Below, piece by piece: positions 47,752-57,077 of a DNA stretch of 64,000 nt. The notes beneath the pieces were generated by a model. It was not told the origin of the DNA and did not search any database. It worked only from the letters and a program-made list of their open reading frames with translations. Made by a program: the position numbers and the translations under genes. Each line of letters begins with the position of its first letter. Position 1 is the first letter of the stretch. Source of the stretch: Ruixingdingia sedimenti. GTDB lineage: Bacteria > Pseudomonadota > Alphaproteobacteria > Rhodobacterales > Rhodobacteraceae. Where the stretch lies: the NCBI RefSeq assembly GCF_031432425.1, contig NZ_JAVKPH010000010.1, positions 58,744-122,743 on the forward strand. Reading direction: 5' to 3'.

Positions 47752-48510
47752 ATGTCCCGTTCCCACACCACCAGCCGCCTGCGCCTTGGCGTGAACGTCG
47801 ATCATGTGGCCACCCTGCGCAACGCCCGCGGGTCCGCCTATCCCGACCCGGTGCGCGCGGCCCTTCTGGCGCAGGATGCCGGGGCCGACGGCATCACCGC
47901 CCATCTGCGCGAGGACCGCCGCCACATCCGCGACGCCGACATCGAAAACCTGATGGCCGCCATCGCCGTGCCGCTGAACTTCGAGATGGCGGCGACGGCG
48001 GAAATGCAGGCCATCGCGCTGCGCCACCGGCCCCATGCCGTCTGCCTCGTCCCCGAAAAGCGCGAGGAACGCACGACCGAGGGCGGGCTCGACGTGGCGG
48101 GCGACGAATCGCGGCTGGCCGGGTTCATCGCGCCGCTGCGCGCGGCGGGCGCGCGGGTGTCGCTGTTCATCGGCCACGACACCGCGCAGATCGAGGCCGC
48201 GGCGCGGGTGGGCGCGGCGGTGGTCGAACTGCACACCGGCACCTATTGCGACCTGCATGCCGAAGGCCGCATCGCCGAACGCGACGACGAACTGCGCCTG
48301 CTGATGCTGGGCGCCGCCTATGCCCATTCCCTCGGGCTGGAGGTGCATGCCGGGCACGGGCTGACCTTCGACACCGTGGGCCCCATCGCCGCCATACCCG
48401 AGGTGATGGAGCTGAACATCGGCCATTTCCTCATCTCCGAGGCGGTGTTCATGGGCCTCGGCCCCGCCATCGCGGAAATGCGCCGGCTGATGGATGCGGC
48501 GCGGGCCTAG
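47752..48510 (+). CDS. pdxJ: pyridoxine 5'-phosphate synthase
   Basis: 252 aa TIM barrel that condenses 1-deoxyxylulose-5-phosphate with 3-amino-2-oxopropyl phosphate. Conserved: LGVNVDHVATLRNARG (residues 12-27), GITAHLREDRRHIRDADI, NFEMAATAEMQ, VCLVPEKREERTTEGGLDV, and HAGHGLTFDTVGPIAAIPEV. Full length. Three nucleotides before acpS. Confidence 0.97.
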   Translation: MSRSHTTSRLRLGVNVDHVATLRNARGSAYPDPVRAALLAQDAGADGITAHLREDRRHIRDADIENLMAAIAVPLNFEMAATAEMQAIALRHRPHAVCLVPEKREERTTEGGLDVAGDESRLAGFIAPLRAAGARVSLFIGHDTAQIEAAARVGAAVVELHTGTYCDLHAEGRIAERDDELRLLMLGAAYAHSLGLEVHAGHGLTFDTVGPIAAIPEVMELNIGHFLISEAVFMGLGPAIAEMRRLMDAARA

Positions 48511-48513
48511 GCG

Positions 48514-48933
48514 ATGATCCTCGGCATCGGTACGGATCTGGCGAACATCGACCGCATCGCCGCGACGCTCGACCGTTTCGGCGACCGTTTTCGCGAACGG
48601 GTGTTCACGCCCGAGGAACGCCGCAAGGCCGAACGCCGCCGCGACAAGGCCGGCACCTATGCGAAACGGTGGGCGGCGAAAGAGGCCTGTTCCAAGGCGC
48701 TCGGCACCGGGTTGCGGATGGGCATTTCGTGGAAGGACATGGCGGTGGCGAACCTGCGCACCGGCCAGCCGGTGATGCATCTGACCGGATGGGCCGCCGA
48801 ACGGCTGGCCGCGATGACGCCCCCGGGGCACGAGGCGGTGGTGCATGTGTCGCTGACCGACGATCACCCCTGGGCGCAGGCCTTCGTGGTGATCGAGGCC
48901 CGCCCCCTTTCCGCCGCCCCGCGGGAAACTTGA
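48514..48933 (+). CDS. acpS: holo-[acyl-carrier-protein] synthase
   Basis: 139 aa. Transfers 4'-phosphopantetheine to ACP. N-terminal MILGIGTDLANIDRI with the metal Asp8, and KRWAAKEACSKALGTG (near residue 55) with the second metal ligand Glu. Between pdxJ and lepB. Confidence 0.96.
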   Translation: MILGIGTDLANIDRIAATLDRFGDRFRERVFTPEERRKAERRRDKAGTYAKRWAAKEACSKALGTGLRMGISWKDMAVANLRTGQPVMHLTGWAAERLAAMTPPGHEAVVHVSLTDDHPWAQAFVVIEARPLSAAPRET

Positions 48934-48986
48934 CTCCCCCCGCCGGGGCGCGCACATAGCCCCGACCGTCCAGCAAAGGAAGCATC

Positions 48987-49775
48987 ATGGCCCGCGCGAA
49001 GAAAAGCCAAAGCGGCATCGTCGAGACGATCAAGACCATCGTCTATGCGCTGCTGATCGCGGGCATCTTCCGCACGCTGTTCTTCCAGCCGTTCTGGATC
49101 CCCTCGGGGTCGATGAAGGAAACGCTGCTGATCGGGGACTTCCTGTTCGTCAACAAGATGGCCTATGGCTATTCGCGCTATTCCTGCCCCTTCGGCATCT
49201 GCCCGATCACCGGGCGTCTCTTCGCGTCCGAACCCGAACGCGGCGATGTGGTGGTGTTCCGCCACCCGGTGAACGGGTCGGATTTCATCAAGCGCCTGAT
49301 CGGCCTGCCGGGCGACACGGTGCAGATGAAGGACGGCATCCTTTATATCAACGGGCAGATGGCGCCGCAGGAACCCGCGGGCGTGTTCGAAGAGGTGTTC
49401 GAACGTCAGGGCCCGATGGGCCAGACCCCGGCCTGCGCCAACAGCCCCGTGGGCATGGGCGGCATCTGCCAGAAGGACCGCGCGGTCGAGACCCTGCCGG
49501 GCGGGCGCCAGCATGTGGTGCTGAACATCGCGGATAGCGGTTTCGGCGACAATACGCCCGTGTTCACGGTGCCGGAGGGGCATTATTTCTTCATGGGCGA
49601 CAATCGCGACAACAGTCAGGACAGCCGCTATCCCCGCACCGTGCAGGGCGTGGGCTTCGTGCCCGCGGAAAATCTGATCGGCCGCGCCGACCGGGTGATC
49701 TTTTCCGCCGCCGGCCGCTCCATGCTGTATTTCTGGACCTGGCGGGGCGACCGCTTCTTCAAGGCCATCGAGTGA
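48987..49775 (+). CDS. lepB: signal peptidase I
   Basis: 262 aa. One N-terminal helix (residues 14-33), catalytic Ser42 in WIPSGSMKETL and general-base Lys102 in SDFIKRLIGLPGD; box D GHYFFMGDNRDNSQDSRY is near residue 195. Removes signal peptides at the periplasmic face. The GTGA overlap with rnc suggests coupling. Confidence 0.97.
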   Translation: MARAKKSQSGIVETIKTIVYALLIAGIFRTLFFQPFWIPSGSMKETLLIGDFLFVNKMAYGYSRYSCPFGICPITGRLFASEPERGDVVVFRHPVNGSDFIKRLIGLPGDTVQMKDGILYINGQMAPQEPAGVFEEVFERQGPMGQTPACANSPVGMGGICQKDRAVETLPGGRQHVVLNIADSGFGDNTPVFTVPEGHYFFMGDNRDNSQDSRYPRTVQGVGFVPAENLIGRADRVIFSAAGRSMLYFWTWRGDRFFKAIE

Positions 49776-50461
49776 AGCTGTCGGCGGAACACCGGGCCTT
49801 CGCGGCGCGTCTGGGGCACGACTTCCGCCGGCCCGAGCTTCTGGTGCGCGCGCTGACCCATGCCTCCATCGCCTCGCCCACAAGGCCCGACAACCAGCGG
49901 CTGGAATTCCTGGGCGACCGCGTTCTGGGCCTGGTGATGGCCGAAGCCCTGCTGATGGCCGACCGCGCCGCGACCGAGGGCCAGCTGGCCCCCCGCTTCA
50001 ACGCGCTGGTGCGCAAGGAAACCTGCGCCGAGGTCGCGCGCGATCTGGGTCTGGGCGAGGTGCTGCGCCTCGGCCGGTCGGAAATGCTGACCGGCGGGCG
50101 GCGCAAAGAGGCGCTTCTGGGCGACGCGATGGAAGCCGTGATCGCCGCCGTCTATCGCGACGCGGGGTTCGAGGCCGCGCGCGCCGTGGTGCTGACCCTC
50201 TGGGGCGACCGGGTGCGCCGCGTCAAGGCCGATGCGCGCGACCCCAAGACCGCCTTGCAGGAATGGGCACAGGCCCGCGGCCTGCCGCCCCCCGCCTATA
50301 CCGAAATCGCCCGCGACGGCCCGGCGCATCAGCCGCTGTTCACCATCGCGGTGCAACTGACCACCGGCGAGACCGAACAGGCGCAGGCCGGATCGAAACG
50401 CGCCGCCGAACAGGCGGCAGCCCGGGCATTGCTGACCCGGATGGAGAAACCGCATGACTGA
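49772..50461 (+). CDS. rnc: ribonuclease III
   Basis: 229 aa, GTG start overlapping lepB. The RNase III signature NQRLEFLGDRVLGLVMAEAL (residues 41-60) carries the metal-binding acids; a second acid is in GDAMEAVIAAVYRD near residue 115. A double-stranded RNA-binding domain fills residues 155-229. Processes rRNA precursors and sRNA duplexes. Overlaps era by 8 nt. Confidence 0.97.
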   Translation: MKLSAEHRAFAARLGHDFRRPELLVRALTHASIASPTRPDNQRLEFLGDRVLGLVMAEALLMADRAATEGQLAPRFNALVRKETCAEVARDLGLGEVLRLGRSEMLTGGRRKEALLGDAMEAVIAAVYRDAGFEAARAVVLTLWGDRVRRVKADARDPKTALQEWAQARGLPPPAYTEIARDGPAHQPLFTIAVQLTTGETEQAQAGSKRAAEQAAARALLTRMEKPHD

Positions 50462-51371
50462 CACCCCCACCCGCGCCGGTTTCGTCGCCCTGATCGGTGA
50501 ACCCAACGCCGGGAAATCCACCCTGCTGAACCGCATGGTGGGGGCCAAGGTATCCATCGTCACCCACAAGGTGCAGACCACCCGCGCCCGCATCCGCGGC
50601 GTCTGCATGGCCGGGCAGGCGCAGATCGTGTTCGTGGACACGCCGGGCCTGTTCCGCCCGCGCCGCAGGCTCGACCGCGCGATGGTGGCCGCGGCCTGGG
50701 GGGGCGCGGCGGATGCCGACATCGTGGTCCTGCTGGTCGAGGCGCACCGCGGCCTGACCGAGGGCGTGCAGGCGATCATCGACCGGCTGAAGGACCAGAT
50801 GCCGCAGGGCCGGCCCGTCGCGCTCGCCATCAACAAGATCGACCGGGTGAAGGCCGAAACCCTGCTGGCGCTGGCCGAAGAGATGAACGCCGCCTTCCCC
50901 TTCGTGCGCACTTTCATGATTTCCGCCGAAAAGGGCTATGGGGTGGACGACCTGCGCGACTGGCTGGCGGGCGAACTGCCCGAGGGCCCCTGGTATTACC
51001 CCGAGGACCAGATCGCCGACCTGCCGATGCGCATGATCGCCGCCGAAATCACGCGCGAGAAACTGACCCTGCGCCTGCACGAGGAACTGCCCTACCAGCT
51101 GACGGTGGAAACCGAAAAGTGGGAAGAACGCCCCGACGGATCGGCCCGCATCGACCAGATCGTCTATGTCGCCCGCGACGGCCACAAGGGCATCCTTCTG
51201 GGCAAGGGGGGCGAGACGATCAAGGCCGTCTCCATCGCCGCCCGCGCCGAAATCGCGGCCTTCCTCGACCGGCCGGTGCATCTGTTCCTTCAGGTCAAGG
51301 TCCGTCCCAACTGGCTGGACGAGGCAGAGCGGTATTCGGAAATGGGGCTCGATTTCAAGGATGGCGACTGA
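50454..51371 (+). CDS. era: GTPase Era
   Basis: 305 aa. G1 GEPNAGKST (residues 11-19), G3 DTPGL near 62, G4 NKID near 126, and a C-terminal KH domain with the GxxG loop GILLGKGGETIK near residue 245. Binds the 3' end of 16S rRNA during 30S maturation. Starts inside the rnc reading frame. Confidence 0.98.
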   Translation: MTDTPTRAGFVALIGEPNAGKSTLLNRMVGAKVSIVTHKVQTTRARIRGVCMAGQAQIVFVDTPGLFRPRRRLDRAMVAAAWGGAADADIVVLLVEAHRGLTEGVQAIIDRLKDQMPQGRPVALAINKIDRVKAETLLALAEEMNAAFPFVRTFMISAEKGYGVDDLRDWLAGELPEGPWYYPEDQIADLPMRMIAAEITREKLTLRLHEELPYQLTVETEKWEERPDGSARIDQIVYVARDGHKGILLGKGGETIKAVSIAARAEIAAFLDRPVHLFLQVKVRPNWLDEAERYSEMGLDFKDGD

Positions 51372-51407
51372 CCCGGCCCACTCCCGGCCCCCCGGGGGTA
51401 CCCGGCG

Positions 51408-51743
51408 ATGACGGCGCGGCTGACCGCCGATTTCTGGGTGCGCGCCTATCTGGCGCGGCTGCGGCTGGCCGATATTCCGGCCTATGTCACCGCCAGGGGC
51501 GATGCCACCGCCGGGACGGTGCTGGTGAAATGCGCGACCCTCGATGGCCGGGCGCAGGCGTTCCAGCGCAGCTATGACCTGACGACCGGCGCGCGGGTCT
51601 GGGTCGCGCTGGCCGAGGGCGCCGAGGCGGAGGTGGACGCCGCCATCGCCCGCCAGCGCGCCCGCGACCCCGACCTCTGGGTGATCGAGGTCGAGGACCG
51701 CGCCGGGCGCACCCTGCTGGACGAACCCGGCCTGTCGGACTGA
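51408..51743 (+). CDS. DUF1491 family protein
   Basis: 111 aa small soluble protein. The start RLTADFWVRAYLARLRLADIPAYV and the middle GDATAGTVLVKCATLDG and RDPDLWVIEVEDR fit DUF1491, a family of unknown function common in alphaproteobacteria. Between era and recO on the same strand. Confidence 0.88.
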   Translation: MTARLTADFWVRAYLARLRLADIPAYVTARGDATAGTVLVKCATLDGRAQAFQRSYDLTTGARVWVALAEGAEAEVDAAIARQRARDPDLWVIEVEDRAGRTLLDEPGLSD

Positions 51744-51782
51744 CCCCTTGCGCCCGCCGCCCTTGGGCCGATACTCGGCGCC

Positions 51783-52499
51783 ATGGAATGGCAGGGCGAA
51801 GGGTTGCTTCTGTCCATGCGCCCGCATGGCGAAAGCAGCGCGATCATCGAGGTGCTGACGGCCGGTCAGGGCCGCCATGCCGGCGTCGTGCGCGGCGGCG
51901 CGGGGCGGCGGATGGCGGCGCATCTCATGCCGGGGAACATGCTGTCCCTGACCTGGCGCGCGCGGCTGGACGACCAGTTGGGCGCCTTCACGGTGGAACC
52001 CCTGCGCGCCCGCGCCGCCATGCTGATGCAGGACCCCCGCGCGCTGGCGGCGCTGTCGGCCACCTGCGCCCTGATCGCCCGCGCCCTGCCCGAACGCGAA
52101 CCGCATCCGGGGCTTTATGCCGCGACGCTCGCGCTGCTGGACGCGCTGGAAACCGTGCCGGACTGGCCGGTGCTGTATCTGCACTGGGAACTGCGGCTGC
52201 TGGCCGACATCGGCTTCGGCCTCGATCTGGCGCAATGCGCGGTATCGGGGGCGAACGATGGCCTCGCCTATGTCAGCCCGCGCACGGGGCGGGCGGTGAC
52301 GGCCTCTGCCGCCGGGGACTGGGCCGACCGGCTGTTGCCCCTGCCCGCCTGCCTTCTGCGCCCCGGCCCCCCGACGCCGCTGGAACTGGCGCAGGGGTTC
52401 CGGCTGACGGGCCATTTCCTGACCCGCGCCCTTGCCCCCGACCCCGACGCGCGCCCCCTGCCAGAGGCGCGCACACGGCTGGCGGGGCTGATCGGCTGA
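51783..52499 (+). CDS. recO: DNA repair protein RecO
   Basis: 238 aa. N-terminal OB-fold start MEWQGEGLLLSMRPHGESSAII and the LPGNML-type strand (HLMPGNMLSLTWRARLDDQLG) are family-typical. Loads RecA with RecR at gaps. Its TGA stop abuts the stop of the convergent acyl-CoA dehydrogenase with no intervening base. Confidence 0.95.
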   Translation: MEWQGEGLLLSMRPHGESSAIIEVLTAGQGRHAGVVRGGAGRRMAAHLMPGNMLSLTWRARLDDQLGAFTVEPLRARAAMLMQDPRALAALSATCALIARALPEREPHPGLYAATLALLDALETVPDWPVLYLHWELRLLADIGFGLDLAQCAVSGANDGLAYVSPRTGRAVTASAAGDWADRLLPLPACLLRPGPPTPLELAQGFRLTGHFLTRALAPDPDARPLPEARTRLAGLIG

Positions 52500-54179
52500 T
52501 CACTCCAGCAGGCGGCGCGCGATCACCTGCGCCTGGATCTCGCCCGCGCCCTCGAAGATGTTGAGGATGCGCGCGTCGCACAGGATGCGGCTGATCTGGT
52601 ATTCCAGCGCGAAACCGTTGCCGCCGTGGATCTGCAACGCATTGTCCGCCGCCGCCCAGGCCACGCGGGCACCCAGCAGCTTGGCCATCCCGGCCTCCAG
52701 ATCGCAGCGCTTGTCGTGGTCCTTCTGCCAGGCGCTGAAATAGGTCAGCTGCCGGGCGATCATGATTTCCACCGCCATCATCGCCAGCTTGTCGGCCACG
52801 CGCGGGAAGGCGATCAGCGCCTTGCCGAACTGCTTGCGGTCCTCGGCATATTGCATGCCGACCTCCAGCGCGTTCTGCGCCACCCCGATCGCGCGCGCCG
52901 CGGTCTGGATGCGGGCGGATTCGAAGGTCTGCATCAGCTGCTTGAAGCCCTGCCCCTCGACCCCGCCCAGAAGGTTTTCGCCCTTCACGCGGAAATCGTC
53001 GAAGTTGACGGTGTATTCCTTCATCCCGCGATAGCCGAGCACCTCGATCTCGCCGCCCGAAAGGCCGGGGTCGACGAAGGGCGTTTCGGCGGTGCCGGGG
53101 GTCTTTTCGGCAAGGAACATCGACAGGCCGCGATAGTCGTTCGTGCCCTCGACGCTGCGGGCCAGAACGGTCATCACATGGGTGCGGGCGGCATGGGTGA
53201 TCCATGTCTTGTTGCCGGTGATCACCCAGTCCTCGCCATCCTTGCGCGCGCGGGTGCGCAGGGACCCGAGGTCGGACCCGGTGTTGGGTTCGGTGAACAC
53301 GGCGGTCGACAGGATCTCGCCCGAGGCCAGCCCCGGCAGCCATTTCGCCTTCTGGTCGTCCGTACCGCCGCACAGGATCAGTTCGGCCGCGATTTCCGAC
53401 CGGGTGCCGAGGCTGCCGACCCCGATATAGCCGCGCGACAGTTCTTCCGTGACCACCACCATCGACGCCTTCGACAGGCCGAGCCCGCCGAGGTTTTCCG
53501 GGATCGTCAGCCCGAACACGCCAAGGTCGGCGAGTTCGCGGATGATCTCCATCGGGATCAGGTCGTCCTTCAGGTGCCATTCATGCGCGAAGGGCGCGAC
53601 CCGTTCGTCGGCAAAGCGGCGGAACTGGTCGCGGATCATCTCCAGATCCTCGTCGAGCCCGCTTGCCCCGAAGGTCGCCCGCCCGTGGTTTTCGCGCATC
53701 AGCGCCACCAGCCGCGCGCGGGCGGGGGCGGAATTGCCGGTCATCAGCGCCGTGACCTCGGGCGTGGCGAAGGCGGCCATGTCGGCGGCGGTCAGGCCCA
53801 GATCGGCGGGGCGCAGGATCTCGCCCTGGCTCATCGGGATGCCGCCGGCGATCTGCGCCAGATATTCGGCGCAACCGATCTGCAGGATCAGCGCCTCCAT
53901 CTCTCCGAAGGTACCGGTCTCTTGCAGCCGCCCGGCCCAGGCCTGCATCTGGCGCAGGGATTCGACATAAGTGGCCAGCCACGCCAGCCCATGCGCCGCG
54001 CGCTGTTCGCGTTCCAGCGCCGCCGCACTGACCCGGCCATCGACCGTCACCATCGACCGCAGCCGTTCGGTCGCCGCCGCCTGCAACGCCACCGCGGGCG
54101 CCACGACCGCCGCGACAAGACCCGTCAGATCATCGAGCCGGGGCGACACCACCGCATGGGCCAGACCGTCCTGAGGCAT
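52500..54179 (-). CDS. mcd: acyl-CoA dehydrogenase, probably (2S)-methylsuccinyl-CoA dehydrogenase
   Basis: 559 aa, longer than typical acyl-CoA dehydrogenases (about 385 aa) because of an N-terminal domain of roughly 160 residues, as in methylsuccinyl-CoA dehydrogenase of the ethylmalonyl-CoA pathway. Core signatures: TAVFTEPNTGSDLGSLRTRA (near residue 300), the FAD segment and QIHGGNGFALEYQISRILCDARILNIFEGAGEIQ at the C-terminus (split across 515-550). Start ATG 54179 with AAGGAG. The assignment to methylsuccinyl-CoA rests on remembered similarity to the Rhodobacter protein and on length. Confidence 0.85.
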   Translation of the reverse strand: MPQDGLAHAVVSPRLDDLTGLVAAVVAPAVALQAAATERLRSMVTVDGRVSAAALEREQRAAHGLAWLATYVESLRQMQAWAGRLQETGTFGEMEALILQIGCAEYLAQIAGGIPMSQGEILRPADLGLTAADMAAFATPEVTALMTGNSAPARARLVALMRENHGRATFGASGLDEDLEMIRDQFRRFADERVAPFAHEWHLKDDLIPMEIIRELADLGVFGLTIPENLGGLGLSKASMVVVTEELSRGYIGVGSLGTRSEIAAELILCGGTDDQKAKWLPGLASGEILSTAVFTEPNTGSDLGSLRTRARKDGEDWVITGNKTWITHAARTHVMTVLARSVEGTNDYRGLSMFLAEKTPGTAETPFVDPGLSGGEIEVLGYRGMKEYTVNFDDFRVKGENLLGGVEGQGFKQLMQTFESARIQTAARAIGVAQNALEVGMQYAEDRKQFGKALIAFPRVADKLAMMAVEIMIARQLTYFSAWQKDHDKRCDLEAGMAKLLGARVAWAAADNALQIHGGNGFALEYQISRILCDARILNIFEGAGEIQAQVIARRLLE

Positions 54180-54325
54180 GGGAAAACTCCTTGATCCATT
54201 CGCGCCCGCAATAGGACCTTCGCGAACGCAGCACAACAATAATCCGCCAAGGCCCACCCTGCCGCACGAATCTGTCGCCCTATACCCCGGAAATGAAAAA
54301 GGGGCAGGAAACCCCGCCCCCCGTG

Positions 54326-54411
54326 CTTCATCTTGCCCCAAATACTCCGGGGGCGCCGGATGGTGCGCCACTGGTTTGAGAACCAGCCGGCGCGGGGCTG
54401 GCCCCCGGCGC
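54326..54411 (-). repeat. 86-nt intergenic repeat, long multi-hairpin form, copy 8 (pckA 3' side)
   Basis: On the minus strand, 23 nt after the pckA stop: same module as copy 6, with central hairpin CTGGTT-CTCA-AACCAG (loop change only) and tail GGAGTATTTGGGGCAAGATG. The outer 10-bp pair has one mismatch (ACCATCCGGC). Confidence 0.85.
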
Positions 54412-54434
54412 TACCCGGGACACCGGCACAGACC

Positions 54435-56033
<1,599 letters not shown>

Positions 56034-56375
56034 ATGCTCGCTCCCGTCGCCGAAGATAGGCGGTTCGTCAATTCAACTGGCGGCACGGTGCAAATGGGGT
56101 GCCGGCCGGTGCCGCGCGGCATCGACAGGCGCGCTATAGCATGCCGGTTCTGCAAAGGAACAGGAAGCTTTTCGGCCGTTAGCGCAATCAGGCATGGTTT
56201 AGCGCAATCATGCTCAAAATGTGAGGCATATTAGCAAGTCATTCGGAAAATTCGGCTCTGCTGGACTCGGGCTGCGAGGGTGATTCGCAGTTATCGGTTG
56301 ATTTCGGGGGCCAGAGCACGGAAGATGTGGCAAAAATCAGGCATTCAGAGCAGTATCAGTAAAGGCAGACCCACC
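56034..56375. other. 342-nt divergent regulatory spacer between pckA and chvI
   Basis: No gene. AT-richer than the genes. For pckA (minus) the best -10 is TATAGC (56138-56133), without a convincing -35. Two copies of TTAGCGCAATCA lie at 56179-56210. For chvI a weak promoter is TTGATT (56298-56303), 17 bp, GAAGAT (56321-56326). I see no terminator or small RNA structure here. Confidence 0.55.
56179..56210. promoter_or_regulatory. direct repeat of a putative LacI-type operator upstream of pckA
   Basis: TTAGCGCAATCA at 56179-56190 and again at 56199-56210, identical, exactly 20 bp (two helical turns) apart. Each has a GCGC centre with partial dyad symmetry (G-T-T-A-G-CG-C-A-A-T-C). LacI-family regulators of central carbon metabolism in alphaproteobacteria (CceR in Rhodobacter, PckR in Sinorhizobium) act on pckA through GCGC-centred sites, so one of these is the likely binder. 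The sites are about 146-177 nt before the pckA ATG. Confidence 0.55.
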
Positions 56376-57077
56376 ATGTCGAGGATCGCCCTTGTGGACG
56401 ACGACAGGAACATCCTGACGTCAGTTGCCATGACACTCGAGGCCGAAGGCTTCGAAGTCGAGACATACAACGATGGCCAGTCGGCGCTTGACGCCTTCAA
56501 CCGCCGCCTGCCGGACATGGCGGTGCTGGACATCAAGATGCCCCGCATGGACGGGATGGACCTGTTGCAGCGGCTGCGCCAGAAGACGTCGATGCCGGTG
56601 ATCTTCCTCACCTCCAAGGATGACGAGATCGACGAGGTTCTGGGCCTGCGCATGGGCGCGGACGATTACGTGAAAAAGCCCTTCTCGCAGCGGCTTCTGG
56701 TGGAACGCATCCGCGCGCTGCTGCGCCGGCAGGAGGCGATTTCCTCGGGCGAGATGCCGGCGACCGAGGAAAACAAGGTGATGGAACGCGGCCATCTGAA
56801 GATGGATCCGCTGCGCCATGCCGTGACCTGGAAGGGCCAGGATGTCGCGCTGACGGTGACGGAATTCCTGCTGTTGCAGGCGCTGGCGCAGCGGCCCGGG
56901 TTCGTGAAAAGCCGCGACCAGCTGATGGACGTGGCCTATGACGATCAGGTCTATGTCGACGACCGCACCATCGACAGCCATATCAAGCGCCTGCGCAAGA
57001 AGATGCGCGCGGTGGATGCCGATTTCTCTGCCATCGAAACGCTTTACGGCATCGGCTACCGCTACAACGAGGAATGA
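56376..57077 (+). CDS. chvI: response regulator ChvI (OmpR family)
   Basis: 233 aa. Receiver domain with the acidic pocket VDDD (residues 7-10), phosphoacceptor Asp52 (VLDIKMPRMDG) and Lys in VKKPFS near 104; C-terminal winged helix with TVTEFLLLQAL and VYVDDRTIDSHIKRLRKK. In other alphaproteobacteria it responds to envelope stress and acid and controls exopolysaccharide and carbon genes. Start ATG 56376; an upstream ATG lacks a ribosome site. Confidence 0.94.
   Translation: MSRIALVDDDRNILTSVAMTLEAEGFEVETYNDGQSALDAFNRRLPDMAVLDIKMPRMDGMDLLQRLRQKTSMPVIFLTSKDDEIDEVLGLRMGADDYVKKPFSQRLLVERIRALLRRQEAISSGEMPATEENKVMERGHLKMDPLRHAVTWKGQDVALTVTEFLLLQALAQRPGFVKSRDQLMDVAYDDQVYVDDRTIDSHIKRLRKKMRAVDADFSAIETLYGIGYRYNEE

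Noticed and set aside
44337..47771. A minus-strand open frame of about 1,140 codons opposite rpoZ-rsh
   Set aside because: Antisense to clear genes with strong motifs; composition is typical of a shadow frame and there is no ribosome site or known domain.
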